The position numbers and the translations under genes are program-made. The notes beneath the pieces were generated by a model. The model did no database searches. It was not told the origin of the DNA and saw nothing but the letters and a program-made list of their open reading frames with translations. Of a stretch of 64,000 nt of DNA, positions 1 to 9,195 are shown piece after piece. This stretch comes from Streptomyces hygroscopicus subsp. hygroscopicus (lineage in GTDB: Bacteria; Actinomycetota; Actinomycetes; Streptomycetales; Streptomycetaceae), in NCBI RefSeq assembly GCF_030269125.1, contig NZ_BSSM01000014.1, forward strand, positions 62,001 to 126,000, written 5' to 3'. Numbering within the stretch: the first letter of the stretch is position 1; each line of letters opens with the position of its first letter.

Positions 1-214
1 GGGCGTGTCTCCGCCGGACGGTGTACGGCTTCGGTGCGTCCGTCGGCGGGTGCGGGACGCTGCCGGGAACCGGCCGCGCGGCCCGCCCGTACCCGTCGGT
101 CGACCCGACTGGCCGCCTCCTCCGTGGCGTCGGGCCCGGTCCGTGCCACAGTGAATCGGAGGCGCGCGTTCATGTCGGGCCCGCACGCGCGCCGCGGTGA
201 GCACGGGAGGTGCC
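1..214. other. 5' edge, no gene seen
   Basis: No frame here has convincing protein content. The stretch lies upstream of the rightward membrane-protein gene and presumably holds its promoter. Any gene entering from the left edge has already ended. Confidence 0.4.
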
Positions 215-1045
215 GTGAGTCGGTGGCGGCGCGGCCTGCACCGCGCGTGGGCGTGGATCCGTGTCCAGGCCCTGTTCGAGCACGGCCGGGAGCTGGAGCT
301 GATGCACCGGGCCATGGGTTTCGCCACCCTGGCCCTGGTGACGCTGGCCCCCCTGCTCATCGTGGTCGCGGCCGCGGACCCGCTGGTGCAGGGCGGGTTC
401 GCCTCCTGGCTGACCGACGGCATGGGGCTGTCCGGGCGGTCGGCGCGCGTGGTCACGGACGTCATCAGCCCTCCGCACAGCGTCATCGGCACCACCAGCG
501 CCTGGAGCGCTCTCCTGCTCGCCGTGTTCGGCGTGTCCTTCGGGGGCAGCGTGCAGAACGCCTACGAGCGCATCTGGGGCCTCGCCGCCGGGCCCTGGCA
601 CCGGGTCTGGCGGCAGGCCACCTGGCTGGTCGTGCTCACGGCGTACCTCTACCAGGAGGTGGCGACCAAGGCGGCGCTGCACGGTTCCCAGCGGATCATG
701 CTGTCCGGGGTGAGCGGGGTGCTGTTCTTCTGGTGGGGGCAGCACTTCCTGCTGGGCAACCAGGTCCGCTGGCGCGAACTGCTGCCGGGCGCGCTGGCCA
801 CCGTGGTGGGTCTCGCCGGCCTGCGCGCCTTCTCCTACCTCGTCTTCACGCCCCTCATCGTCACCAACGCCCTCAGCTACGGCGCGGTCGGCACCGTCCT
901 CGTCCTGGAGTCCTGGCTGATCGGCGTCGGCTTCGTCATCTACGGCGGCGCCGTGTTCGGCCGCTGGTTCTGCGAGCACCACTGGATGCCGGACCACCAC
1001 CACGACGACCCGGACACCGACCACGACGAGGACAGGGAACCCTAG
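215..1045 (+). CDS. YihY/BrkB-like integral membrane protein
   Basis: A 276-residue polytopic membrane protein. After a basic N-terminus (MSRWRRGLHRAW) there are about six hydrophobic segments, the first near residues 33-52 and others near 95-115, 135-155, 170-190, 195-215 and 225-245. The pattern, including the SVQNAYERIWG loop, fits the YihY/BrkB (UPF0761) family, whose function is not settled. The tail is soluble and rich in His and Asp (DHHHDDPDTDHDEDR), possibly metal-binding, which is inference. I chose GTG at 215 because GGGAGG lies 4 nt upstream; an in-frame GTG at 197 has no such site. The gene stands alone, followed by hairpins. Medium-high confidence in the family, none in a specific role. 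Confidence 0.72.
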   Translation: MSRWRRGLHRAWAWIRVQALFEHGRELELMHRAMGFATLALVTLAPLLIVVAAADPLVQGGFASWLTDGMGLSGRSARVVTDVISPPHSVIGTTSAWSALLLAVFGVSFGGSVQNAYERIWGLAAGPWHRVWRQATWLVVLTAYLYQEVATKAALHGSQRIMLSGVSGVLFFWWGQHFLLGNQVRWRELLPGALATVVGLAGLRAFSYLVFTPLIVTNALSYGAVGTVLVLESWLIGVGFVIYGGAVFGRWFCEHHWMPDHHHDDPDTDHDEDREP

Positions 1046-1060
1046 TCGTCCAGCTGCACC

Positions 1061-1096
1061 CCGGGGATGATCCCCGGCAGCCGGATACTGTCCGGC
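1061..1096 (+). terminator. Tandem hairpins after the YihY-like gene
   Basis: Two adjacent perfect inverted repeats: CCGGGGA-tga-TCCCCGG (1061-1077) and GCCGGA-tactg-TCCGGC (1080-1096), starting 15 nt after the stop codon. No T-run follows, as is common for GC-rich actinobacterial terminators. Confidence 0.5.
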
Positions 1097-1431
1097 GCCG
1101 CCGTGGCCGCCCGGCCCGTGGCCGTGGTCGTGGCCCTCACGTGTTCTCCGTCCCGTCGGCAAGCCGCAGACCTCCCGGACACGGTTTCCCGCCGGGCACG
1201 CCTCCCTCCCCCCTCGCGCGGTGATCCGGCCGTTCGCCCGCACCCATGGCGGACCCCGCGGCCGGCGAGCGAGGCGGACCCCGGTTCGGCGTGCCGACTC
1301 GCGGGCGCCGCGTGGCCTCACCGGGGAGGGCCGGTCGGGCCCGGCGGCACCCTGTCGGCCCATCGCACCGGCGAGCCGTCCGCGGTCCACTGGGACCACC
1401 ACCGGACGTCCGCAGGCAGAAGAGGCACGTC
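1097..1431. other. Gap upstream of osmC, no gene seen
   Basis: About 335 bases without a supportable gene. The OsmC frame stays open to 1246, but the added residues are low-complexity Arg/Gly/Pro and a good ribosome-binding site sits at 1418-1425, so this is taken as untranslated leader and promoter DNA. Confidence 0.4.
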
Positions 1432-1881
1432 ATGACCGGCACCACTCACCAGACCAGTGGCACGACCCAGGCACGAGAAGCCGACGTGCACCGATTCGAG
1501 GTCACCCATGTCGGCGGCGACGCCTACAGCGTCGACATCCGCGGGCACCGCGTCCAGGTCGACCAGCCCATCGAGGCGGGCGGCACGGACACCGCGCCGA
1601 CGCCCGTCGAACTGTTCGCCGCTTCCCTGGCCACCTGTGTCGCCTTCTACGCGGGAAGCTACCTGCACCGGCACGGCCTGCCCCGCTCCGGACTGCGGGT
1701 TCGTGCGCAGTACGCCATGGCCTCCGACCGTCCGGCCCGCGTGGCCTCCCTGCGGATCGTGATCGTCGCGCCACCGGAACTTCCCGAGGAGCGCCGCGCC
1801 GGTCTGCTGGCCGTGGCCTCGCACTGCACCGTCCACAACACGCTCAAGCAGCCACCGGAGGTCGGCATCGAACTGGCGTGA
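1432..1881 (+). CDS. OsmC/Ohr-family peroxide-detoxifying protein
   Basis: A 149-residue OsmC-family protein. Members reduce organic or fatty-acid hydroperoxides in the cytoplasm through two reactive cysteines. Both are present: Cys69 in SLATCVAFYAG and Cys132 in VASHCTVHNTLK. The usual TPVELFAASLATC helix entry is also there. ATG 1432 is preceded by AGAAGAGG with 6 nt spacing. The window cannot separate the OsmC subgroup from the Ohr subgroup; the short N-terminus and VASHCTVHNTL favour the broad OsmC/YhfA type. It stands alone, upstream of respiratory genes, which suggests a general redox-stress role only by proximity. Confidence 0.85.
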   Translation: MTGTTHQTSGTTQAREADVHRFEVTHVGGDAYSVDIRGHRVQVDQPIEAGGTDTAPTPVELFAASLATCVAFYAGSYLHRHGLPRSGLRVRAQYAMASDRPARVASLRIVIVAPPELPEERRAGLLAVASHCTVHNTLKQPPEVGIELA

Positions 1882-2632
1882 GCACGTGCCGGTGCCGACG
1901 GACCCCCCGCCGCTACCGGCATTCTCCGCTTCCGCCGGATGGCGCACGGCGGTGGCCGACGCCACAGCGCCCGGCGGTCGGTCCGGAGACGATCGACGAA
2001 CACGCCGGCACATCGGCCGGGGCAGCCGTACGTGGCCGCCCCGGCACTCCTGCGTGCTGTCCCCGCGCCCTTCCCCCTCCCGCTTTCCGTCCCCTCGCCC
2101 TCGTCCCGGCTGCTGGAGTCCGGCCGGGACGGCGTCGGGCACCGCGGCGAGCGCTGCGGTCCCTGCGGCGGATCCGGCCGCCATGAACCCACCCGTCCGG
2201 ACACCGAGGCCCGCGGTGTCGTCGGCTCGCAAGACCGACCTGGTGACCGCCGGATGGTGAGTGAACCCGGATGGCACCGTCGCGTCACAGGCGTCGAGCG
2301 GTCATCTCTGCCATGCTGACGCCGTGTCAACCGGCAAGGTGGCCCACGAGGTTTCCGGACTCCGCCACCAGGGCCGGGGCCTCCGGCACTTCGGTGTTCG
2401 GCCGTAGGCGCGGGCGGACAGCGGCCACAAACGTGCGTGCCGAGCGTCGGCACGCCCACCGCCTCCCCGGTCCGCACCGCCGACGACACGCCGTGGGCGG
2501 CGCGAACGGCATGGGACGTGCGGGTGCCCGGCACCCCTGGACCTCGCGCTCACCTCGGGGGACCGACCCTCATGGCGACGACCGCGCCCCCGCGGGGGCC
2601 GCTTCGATTGACTCAGCGCGTGGAGGGCGCTC
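1882..2632. other. 751-base gap, no gene seen
   Basis: Frames on both strands give low-complexity Arg/Pro/Gly/Ser translations without recognisable domains or a well-placed ribosome-binding site. It probably contains the promoter of ctaD; I could not pick out a convincing -10/-35 pair. Confidence 0.4.
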
Positions 2633-4351
2633 ATGGCACAGACTCTTCCAGGGTCGGGCGAACAGCAGGTCACCACCCGTGAACCTCGGGTGCCCTCCGG
2701 AGTGCGGATCCGGGACTACCTGACGACCACCGACCACAAGAAGATCGCCCATCTGTATTTCATCACCTCGTTCGGGTTCTTCCTGCTCGCCGGTGTGCTG
2801 GCGATGATCATGCGGGCGGAACTGGTTCGTCCGGGCCTGCAGATCGTCACCAACCAGCAGTACAACGAGCTGTTCACGATCCATGGAACGATCATGATGC
2901 TGCTCTTCGCGACCCCCACGTTCGCCGGGTTCGCGAACGCCGTCATGCCGTTGCAGATCGGTGCCCCGGACGTCGCGTTCCCGCGTCTGAACGCTCTGTC
3001 GTACTGGCTCTTCCTCTTCGGCGGACTGATCGTCCTGTCCGGCTTCTTCGTCGACCAGGGTGCGGCGCCTTTCGGCTGGTTCGCCTACGCCCCGCTGAAC
3101 AACGCGGTGCACTCTCCCGGGCACGGCGGCGACCTGTGGGCGATGGGGCTCGCGGTGGCGGGCGTGAGCACCACGCTCGGTGCCGTGAACTTCATCGCCA
3201 CGATCGTGTGCCTGAGGGTGCCGGGCATGACCATGTTCCGGATGCCGATCTTCACCTGGAACATCCTCTTCACGTCGATCCTCGTGCTGCTGGCCTTCCC
3301 TGTGTTCACCGCCATCCTGTTCGCCCTGGTGGCCGATCGGGCCTACGGGGCGCACGTCTTCGACTCCGCCTCGGGCGGCGCGCTGCTGTGGCAGCACCTG
3401 TTCTGGTGGTTCGGCCATCCGGAGGTCTACATCGTGGCACTGCCGTTCTTCGGCGTCGTCACGGAGATCATCCCGGTGTTCAGCCGCAAACCGGTCTTCG
3501 GATACGTCGGCATGGTGGCCGCGACGATCTCGATCACGATGCTGTCGGCCACCGTGTGGGCCCACCACATGTTCGCCACGGGCGCGGTGCTGCTGCCGTT
3601 CTTCGCCCTGATGTCCTTCCTGATCGCCGTTCCGACCGGCGTGAAGTTCTTCAACTGGATCGGGACCATGTGGCGGGGCAGCGTCTCCTTCGAGACGCCG
3701 ATGCTGTGGGCGGCCGGCTTCCTGGTGACGTTCCTGCTCGGGGGGCTCAGCGGTGTCCTCATCGCCTCCCCGGCCCTGGACTTTCACCTGACCGACACGT
3801 ATTTCATCGTCGCCCACCTTCACTACGTCCTGTTCGGCACGATCGTCTTCGCCATGTTCGCCGGCTTCTACTTCTGGTGGCCCAAGATGACGGGGAAAAT
3901 GCTCGGCGAACGCCTCGGGAAGATCCACTTCTGGACGCTGTTCGTCGGCTTCCAGACCACGTTCCTCGTGCAGCACTGGCTCGGTGAGATGGGGATGCCC
4001 CGCCGCTACGCGGACTATCTGCCGGCCGACGGTTTCACCCTCTTGAACACCATCTCGTCGATCGGCGCCTTCCTGATCGGCCTTTCCACCCTGCCCTTCC
4101 TCTACAACGTGTGGAAGACCGCGCAGCACGCCCCCGAGGTCGGCATGGACGATCCCTGGGGCTGGGGCCGCTCGCTGGAGTGGGCCACGTCGTGCCCCCC
4201 GCCCCGCCACAACTTCACCGCGCTGCCGCGCGTACGGTCCGACTCACCGGCGTTCGATCTGCACCACCCCGAGGTGCGGGAGGAACTGGGGCCGTCGGCT
4301 CGCGGAACGGTCGAGCCGACCCCGGACACCTTGGGAGAGCAGAGCGAATGA
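2633..4351 (+). CDS. ctaD: Cytochrome c oxidase subunit I (aa3 type), paralogue
   Basis: A 572-residue haem-copper oxidase subunit I with 12 membrane helices, carrying the haem a and haem a3-CuB centres of the aa3 oxidase. Expected ligands are visible: His84 (TIHGTIM), His262 with Tyr266 in WWFGHPEVYIV, His311-His312 (WAHHMF), and His395 and His397 (VAHLHYVLFG). Proton-channel residues Asp113 (GAPDVAFPR), Glu264 and Lys338 (PTGVKFFNW) are kept, so it should be active. The polar C-terminal tail is of the actinobacterial kind. GGAGGG lies 5 nt before ATG 2633. Genes for subunits II and III are absent nearby, unlike the main actinobacterial cta locus, so this is an accessory copy. It overlaps ctaF by 4 nt (ATGA). 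Confidence 0.96.
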   Translation: MAQTLPGSGEQQVTTREPRVPSGVRIRDYLTTTDHKKIAHLYFITSFGFFLLAGVLAMIMRAELVRPGLQIVTNQQYNELFTIHGTIMMLLFATPTFAGFANAVMPLQIGAPDVAFPRLNALSYWLFLFGGLIVLSGFFVDQGAAPFGWFAYAPLNNAVHSPGHGGDLWAMGLAVAGVSTTLGAVNFIATIVCLRVPGMTMFRMPIFTWNILFTSILVLLAFPVFTAILFALVADRAYGAHVFDSASGGALLWQHLFWWFGHPEVYIVALPFFGVVTEIIPVFSRKPVFGYVGMVAATISITMLSATVWAHHMFATGAVLLPFFALMSFLIAVPTGVKFFNWIGTMWRGSVSFETPMLWAAGFLVTFLLGGLSGVLIASPALDFHLTDTYFIVAHLHYVLFGTIVFAMFAGFYFWWPKMTGKMLGERLGKIHFWTLFVGFQTTFLVQHWLGEMGMPRRYADYLPADGFTLLNTISSIGAFLIGLSTLPFLYNVWKTAQHAPEVGMDDPWGWGRSLEWATSCPPPRHNFTALPRVRSDSPAFDLHHPEVREELGPSARGTVEPTPDTLGEQSE

Positions 4352-4740
4352 AATCCGAGGCGTACCTCTTCGCCGGCGTCGCGCTGTTCTTCCTCCTCAC
4401 CGACGCGGCCTACATCTGGTTCGCGCGCGAACCCGCCGGCATCGCCGCGTTGACCGTCTCGTTCGGCATGGCGTCGGTGATCTCGTTCTTCTGTTTGATC
4501 AACTACCGGCGCAAGGGGGTGCGCCCCGAGGACCGGCCGGACTCCGACATCCGTGAGCGCACCGGTACGCTGGACTTCTTCCCCCCGTACAGCGGCTACC
4601 CGGTCGTCACCGCGCTGGGCGCGGCTGTGATCGCCGTCGGGATCGTCTACGGCGTATGGATCATCATCATCGGGTTCGGACTCCTGTGGCCGGGAGTCTT
4701 CGGCCTGGTCTTCCAGTTCGGAAACCGAGAGAGCCGGTGA
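4348..4740 (+). CDS. ctaF: Actinobacterial cytochrome c oxidase subunit IV
   Basis: A 130-residue protein with two N-terminal membrane helices (about 5-25 and 33-52), a charged central loop (RRKGVRPEDRPDSD) and two C-terminal helices. This is the architecture of the actinobacterial subunit IV that accompanies CtaD. Its start codon overlaps the ctaD stop, which implies translational coupling and a one-to-one partner. It probably stabilises the accessory subunit I, which is inference. Confidence 0.9.
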   Translation: MKSEAYLFAGVALFFLLTDAAYIWFAREPAGIAALTVSFGMASVISFFCLINYRRKGVRPEDRPDSDIRERTGTLDFFPPYSGYPVVTALGAAVIAVGIVYGVWIIIIGFGLLWPGVFGLVFQFGNRESR

Positions 4741-4889
4741 GGTCGTTCAAGGGCGCCCCGGCCAGGAGGAACGCCCTCCCTGCGGCCGACCGCTGCCCGT
4801 CGGGCCGGGGCCGCCGCCGGCCATTGCGTGAACGGTCCCCGGCCGGGCATGATGCCTCGCATTGATCGTCCGGCAGGGGTGCGACAGCT

Positions 4890-6077
4890 GTGAACCAGGA
4901 AGCCCGCGACGGCGGAGCGGAATCGTCGGGAACCATCGGCCGAGTCCGCTACCGGGCTTCGTGGCAGCAGACCCTGCCACTGGCGCTGATCCTCGGTGCC
5001 GTCGTGCTGACGCAGTGGTCGAACCCCCTGCTGTGGGCGCACCAGCGGCCCGGACTGTTCGACATGCCGTTCGGCTCGCGGATCCTCGCCCTGGTGCTGC
5101 CGCTCCTCATCACGCTCGAACTGTGGGTGCTGAGCCGCTACGTCGGGGTGACCCTGACCCCCGAGGCGGTCGTCGTCCACAACCTGCGCCGCCGGACCAT
5201 CCCGTGGAGCCGGGTGGCCGAGGTCGCGGTGGAGCCGTTCACCGGAGGACGGCGGGTGGTCCTCTACGAGACGGACGGCCGCCGTACCCCGCTCCGCGTG
5301 CCCAGTTCCGGATTCCTGTCCCGCGACCGCCGGTTCGACGAGAAGGCCGCGGCCATCCGGGGCTGGTGGCTCGCCGGCGGGGGCGTGGCCCGAGTCGAGG
5401 ACACGGCCGGTGAACCCGAGGCATGGGGGCACACCTACGGCCGGCTGCCCGAGCGACTGGTGATGCGACCTGCGCCGAGCCGGTCGGTGCCCGCGGTCCT
5501 GCTGCTCGGCTGGCTCGCGGCCGACGCGCTGATGGCGGGGTTCGCCGAGGGTCCCGGCTCCGCCCACCCGACGCTCCTCAGCCGCACGCTCGGCGCACTC
5601 GTCGCGATGTCGCTGCTGCTGGGCGCGGGCTTCCTGAGTCTCGGCAGAGGCGTCGTCCTCACCGCCGACCACCTGGTCGTACGAGGGCTTCGGCCCCGAA
5701 CCGTGCCCCGGGACGAGATCCGGGGGATCGCCGTCGAGCGCCACCGCGGCGGGCGCAGGCCGGTCCTCCTCGAAGCGGACGGCCGCCGGACGCCCCTGCC
5801 GGTACCGCGTGTCGGACGGGTGCTCTGGGACTCGGAGTTCGAAGCGAAGGTCCGAACGCTGGGGGACTGGTGGCGCACCCACGCGGCGGCCGGCACGACC
5901 GCGACCGACGCGGCGCTCCGACCCTCGGACCAGCCGTCGCTCCAGCCACCGCTCCCTCCCTACCGCGGACCGCGTCTGTGGCAAAAGGGAGTGGTGACGC
6001 TGGCCTGCGTCGTCCTCGGCTACGAGATCGTCCTGTCGGTCGTGGTCGGAGCCCTGTTCCTCGCCGTCGGCCAGTGA
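4890..6077 (+). CDS. Membrane protein with two PH-like modules (internal duplication)
   Basis: A 395-residue protein of unknown function built from two similar halves. Each half has a pair of membrane helices (about 28-48 and 65-86; about 195-215 and 232-252) followed by a beta-rich block resembling bacterial PH-like domains. The blocks align clearly: VTLTPEAVVVHNLRRRTIPW against VVLTADHLVVRGLRPRTVPR, then GGRRVVLYETDGRRTPLRVP against GGRRPVLLEADGRRTPLPVP. A final helix lies at about 372-393. Start is GTG 4890 with CAGGGG upstream. It sits between two respiratory genes, convergent with qcrB (29-nt gap). A role in envelope or respiratory-complex organisation is speculation. Confidence 0.7.
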   Translation: MNQEARDGGAESSGTIGRVRYRASWQQTLPLALILGAVVLTQWSNPLLWAHQRPGLFDMPFGSRILALVLPLLITLELWVLSRYVGVTLTPEAVVVHNLRRRTIPWSRVAEVAVEPFTGGRRVVLYETDGRRTPLRVPSSGFLSRDRRFDEKAAAIRGWWLAGGGVARVEDTAGEPEAWGHTYGRLPERLVMRPAPSRSVPAVLLLGWLAADALMAGFAEGPGSAHPTLLSRTLGALVAMSLLLGAGFLSLGRGVVLTADHLVVRGLRPRTVPRDEIRGIAVERHRGGRRPVLLEADGRRTPLPVPRVGRVLWDSEFEAKVRTLGDWWRTHAAAGTTATDAALRPSDQPSLQPPLPPYRGPRLWQKGVVTLACVVLGYEIVLSVVVGALFLAVGQ

Positions 6078-6106
6078 GAAGCCCCCACCCCGGGTGACGA
6101 CGCCGG

Positions 6107-7744
6107 TCACTCCTCGGCGTCGACGCCGCCCGCTACCGGATCCGCCGTGCGACCGGCGATCTGCAGGCGTTCCTCCGCCGTCGTGGGGGGTTCGACGCGG
6201 TCCCGGTAGTACCAGGAACTCAGCGACGCCCGAAGGCGTGAGCGCAGCGGTGCCTGGCGTCCGGGGGCCTTGAGCGGCCGGGGAAGCTCCCTGACCAGCA
6301 GGCGGTAGCGGCGCGCCCGGTCGAGGCCCGTGTGGCGCTCGGCCATGCCGCCCGCGAGGTCCTGACGGACCACACCGGTCTCCACCCCCTCCTGGTACAG
6401 ATGGCGCTCGTGCAGTTGCAGCGCGAGACAGACGCGCCTGGTGACGAGGTACGCGACGACGGGGCCGACGACGAGGGCGATGCGGAAGACCCAGGTGAGG
6501 CTGTTGACGGAGAAACCGAACAGAAAGGCCGTCACGTCGTTGCCGCCCGCCATGAGCAGCACGGCGTATGCGACGATGCCCGCCACGCCGAGACCCGTCC
6601 GCACCGGCCGGTCGCGGGGCCGGTCGCACAGATGGTGCTCCAGCAGGTCCCCGGTCACCCACCGCTCGAAGACGGGGTACAGGTACAGCAGGGCGAAGAG
6701 CAGTGCGGGCAGGACCACCGCGGGCAGGAGGACGTTCCACATGAAGGTGTGCCCGGCGATGTCGGTCTCCGCGGCCGGCATCAGCCGCAGGGCCCCTTCC
6801 AGGAAGCCGACGTACCAGTCGGGCTGGGCGTCGGTCGAGACCTGGTCGGTGACGTACGGGCCGTAGTCCCACACGGGATTGATCTGTGCCACGCCCGCCA
6901 GCAGCGCGGTGACGCCGAAGACCATCAGGGACAGCCCGGTCGACCTGACCGCGAACGAGGGGTACATGGGCTGCCCCACCACGTTCCGGTTGGTCTTCCC
7001 GGGGGCCGCCCACTGCGTGTGCTTGAGGTAGACCACCAGGAACAGATGCACGGCGACGAGGGCGATCAGCAGGCCCGGGACGAACAGCACGTGCAGGATG
7101 TAGAGCCGCTGGCCGAGCACGGTGCCGGGGTAGGCGCCACCCCAGGCGAAGAGAGCCAGGTAGGTGCCGACGACCGGGATCGACATCACGATGGTGTTGG
7201 CGGTGCGCAGGCCGGTGCCGGACAGGAGGTCGTCCGGGAGCGAGTAGCCGCAGAAGCCCTCCAGGAGGGCCAGCATGAACAGGGTCACGCCGATGACCCA
7301 GTTGAGTTCTCTCGGCCTGCGGAAGGCGCCGGTGAAGAAGATCCTGAGCATGTGGACGCCGATGGCGGCGACGAAGACGAGGGCGGCCCAGTGGTGCATC
7401 TGCCTGATCAGCAGGCCGCCCCGCACGTCGAAACTCACGTGGAGGGTCGACTCGTACGCCTTCGAGACCAGAACGCCCTGCAACGGCCCGTACGAGCCGG
7501 AGTACGTCACCTGGGCCAGGCTCGGATCGAAATAGAGCGTCAGATAACTGCCGGTGAGCACCAGGACGACGAGACTGTAGAGAGCGATCTCCCCGAGCAG
7601 GAAGGACCAGTGGTCGGGGAATGCCTTGCGCAACAGTTGTCCGGCGAGTTCCGAGATCGGCGCGCGCCGGTCCATCACCACGTACGCCTGGAAGGCCGCC
7701 TGTCGCGCCTTCGCCTTCGCCCTCGCTCTGCGCTGCCGCAGCAT
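6107..7744 (-). CDS. qcrB: Cytochrome b subunit of a bc1-type complex, orphan paralogue
   Basis: A 545-residue cytochrome b, the membrane quinol-oxidising subunit of the actinobacterial bc complex. Haem-ligand pairs appear as His117/His131 and His218/His233; GYSLPDDLLSGTGLR marks the quinol-site region, and QPDWYVG is the actinobacterial form of PEWY. The long C-terminal extension is typical of Gram-positive high-GC QcrB. ATG 7744 was chosen because GGAGGAG lies 11 nt upstream; the longer open frame adds an Arg-rich non-conserved stretch. qcrC (diheme cytochrome c) and qcrA (Rieske) are not adjacent, so this is an isolated paralogue, probably linked functionally to the nearby ctaD-ctaF copy. 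Confidence 0.93.
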   Translation of the reverse strand: MLRQRRARAKAKARQAAFQAYVVMDRRAPISELAGQLLRKAFPDHWSFLLGEIALYSLVVLVLTGSYLTLYFDPSLAQVTYSGSYGPLQGVLVSKAYESTLHVSFDVRGGLLIRQMHHWAALVFVAAIGVHMLRIFFTGAFRRPRELNWVIGVTLFMLALLEGFCGYSLPDDLLSGTGLRTANTIVMSIPVVGTYLALFAWGGAYPGTVLGQRLYILHVLFVPGLLIALVAVHLFLVVYLKHTQWAAPGKTNRNVVGQPMYPSFAVRSTGLSLMVFGVTALLAGVAQINPVWDYGPYVTDQVSTDAQPDWYVGFLEGALRLMPAAETDIAGHTFMWNVLLPAVVLPALLFALLYLYPVFERWVTGDLLEHHLCDRPRDRPVRTGLGVAGIVAYAVLLMAGGNDVTAFLFGFSVNSLTWVFRIALVVGPVVAYLVTRRVCLALQLHERHLYQEGVETGVVRQDLAGGMAERHTGLDRARRYRLLVRELPRPLKAPGRQAPLRSRLRASLSSWYYRDRVEPPTTAEERLQIAGRTADPVAGGVDAEE

Positions 7745-7976
7745 GCCGCACCACGCTCCTCCACGTCTTGTGCCGCACCGCGCAGCGCGCCTCGGTCGGC
7801 CGCGTGCCGGGGAGCGGCCGAGTGCCGCGTGCTTCAATCTTGATCGTGATCCCGAGGCGCGTTGCGCAGGCATGCCGAGGGGGCACGCTTTTCAGCGGTG
7901 ATCGAGCGGGCGGACGTCCCCGTTCGCGTCCCGGCACACGACGCCGAGCGGTGCACAAGGCCACCAGGGAGTGGGA

Positions 7977-8537
7977 GTGGGCAGTCGGAGCGGCATCATC
8001 GAGGTACTGACGGCGGACCACCGGAGGATCCAACGTCTTGTCGACCGTATCCGCTGCTCGCCACCCGGTGGCAGCCGGCGGAAGACGCTCGTCGAGGAGC
8101 TGTGCACCCGTCTGGTCCGGCACTTCGCGGTGGAGCGCGAGTACCTGGGCCCGGCCTTGCGCCGGTACCTGCCGGACGGCGGTACCCACGCGGAGGGCCG
8201 GCTCGCCGAGTACCGCGAGATCGAGGAGCTGCTGACCCTGCTGGAGGCTCGGGAGCCCGACGACGAGCGGTTCGGGGAACTCCTGGTCTCGGTGGTCGCC
8301 CGGGTGACGGAACACGTCGTCGTGCAGGAACAGCTCCTCTTCCCGCGCCTCCAAGGGGTCTGTCCCGCCGATGTCCTGCAAGAACTGGAATCGAAGGCGT
8401 GCGGAGCGGAGCCCTCCGCGCCGACCCGTCCCGGGGCGGGCGCACCCGGACCGGCCCCGGCGGGGAGAAGCGCCGCCCCGGTGCGCGGCCCCTGGGACCA
8501 CCTCCGTGACGCCGTGTCCCGCCGCGGCCGGCATTGA
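7977..8537 (+). CDS. Hemerythrin HHE-domain protein
   Basis: A 186-residue protein with an N-terminal four-helix hemerythrin (HHE) fold for a non-haem di-iron site that binds O2, NO or peroxide. Candidate ligands follow the family spacing: His15 (LTADHRRI), His49 and Glu53 (RHFAVERE), and His113 with Glu118 (TEHVVVQEQ). After about residue 135 the protein becomes a Pro/Ala/Arg-rich low-complexity tail. GTG 7977 is preferred over GTG 7971 because AGGGAG (7966-7971) is then 5 nt upstream. It is divergent from qcrB with a 232-base shared spacer, so an oxygen- or NO-sensing or iron-handling role alongside the respiratory genes is plausible but unproven. Confidence 0.82.
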   Translation: MGSRSGIIEVLTADHRRIQRLVDRIRCSPPGGSRRKTLVEELCTRLVRHFAVEREYLGPALRRYLPDGGTHAEGRLAEYREIEELLTLLEAREPDDERFGELLVSVVARVTEHVVVQEQLLFPRLQGVCPADVLQELESKACGAEPSAPTRPGAGAPGPAPAGRSAAPVRGPWDHLRDAVSRRGRH

Positions 8538-9195
8538 CCCTCCGCGTGCACGTCGCCCGGCCCCCGGGAGGACGGGACGGCGTACGGAGCCGCGGCGGCG
8601 TGTCCCGAGACACGGACGACGGCTCCTCGCGGGTGATCGGCCGTCGGCGTCCCCTGCCGCGCCTCACGGTCCGGGCGGACACCCGCTCCGACCCCCCGGC
8701 CCGCGAACCGGATCCCCTGCGGATGTCGCGGGTCTCCGGGTCGTCGGCCAGGGCGTCTCGTGTTCACCGTGTCCGCGTCGTCGCCCGCCGCCTCGGAGCC
8801 GTGGTTCCGGGGCGTTGGGCCCGCCGTGGCCGGGTCGTGGTCCCCGGCTTTCGGACTCGGGGTCTCCGGGGCGTCGCCCCGGGCTCCGGGCTCGCCGTGT
8901 GCGGATCGCCGTGCCTGGTCCTGCCCTTGGGCCTGGTGCCTCGGGATCGGGTTCCGGGTCGTTCGGTCTGTCGTGGCCGGGGTCGGGGTTTCCGGTTCTC
9001 GGGATGTGGCCCCGGTTTCCGGGCCTGCGGGTCGTCGCCCCGGCTGTCGGGTTCGCCGTTCGTCGCGAAGCCGTCCCCGGCCTCCGGGGCCGCCGTCCCG
9101 GTCGCGAAGCCGTCCCCGGTCGCCGAACCGGCATCCCCCACGGCCGGCCCGGCGCGCGGCGAGTCCGTAGGCGGGCCCGGTGCCGGGGCGCGTCG
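8538..9195. other. 658-base low-complexity spacer after the export operon
   Basis: Degenerate, compositionally simple DNA dominated by CCGG/GGGTC-type steps. Minus-strand frames give Pro/Arg/Gly/Asp/Thr-rich translations without a domain. One minus-strand frame opening at 9141 (GTG) has a duplicated GDGFAT motif in its first 30 residues (ATGDGFATG and AGDGFATNG), 55 nt past the last transporter stop, then turns into low-complexity sequence. I do not call a gene. Confidence 0.35.

Noticed and set aside
4647..8534. A very long minus-strand open frame (about 1295 codons) across ctaF, the PH-like gene and qcrB
   Set aside because: Its translation is low-complexity Arg/Gly/Pro/His, overlaps genes with clear domains, and is the usual antisense shadow in high-GC DNA.
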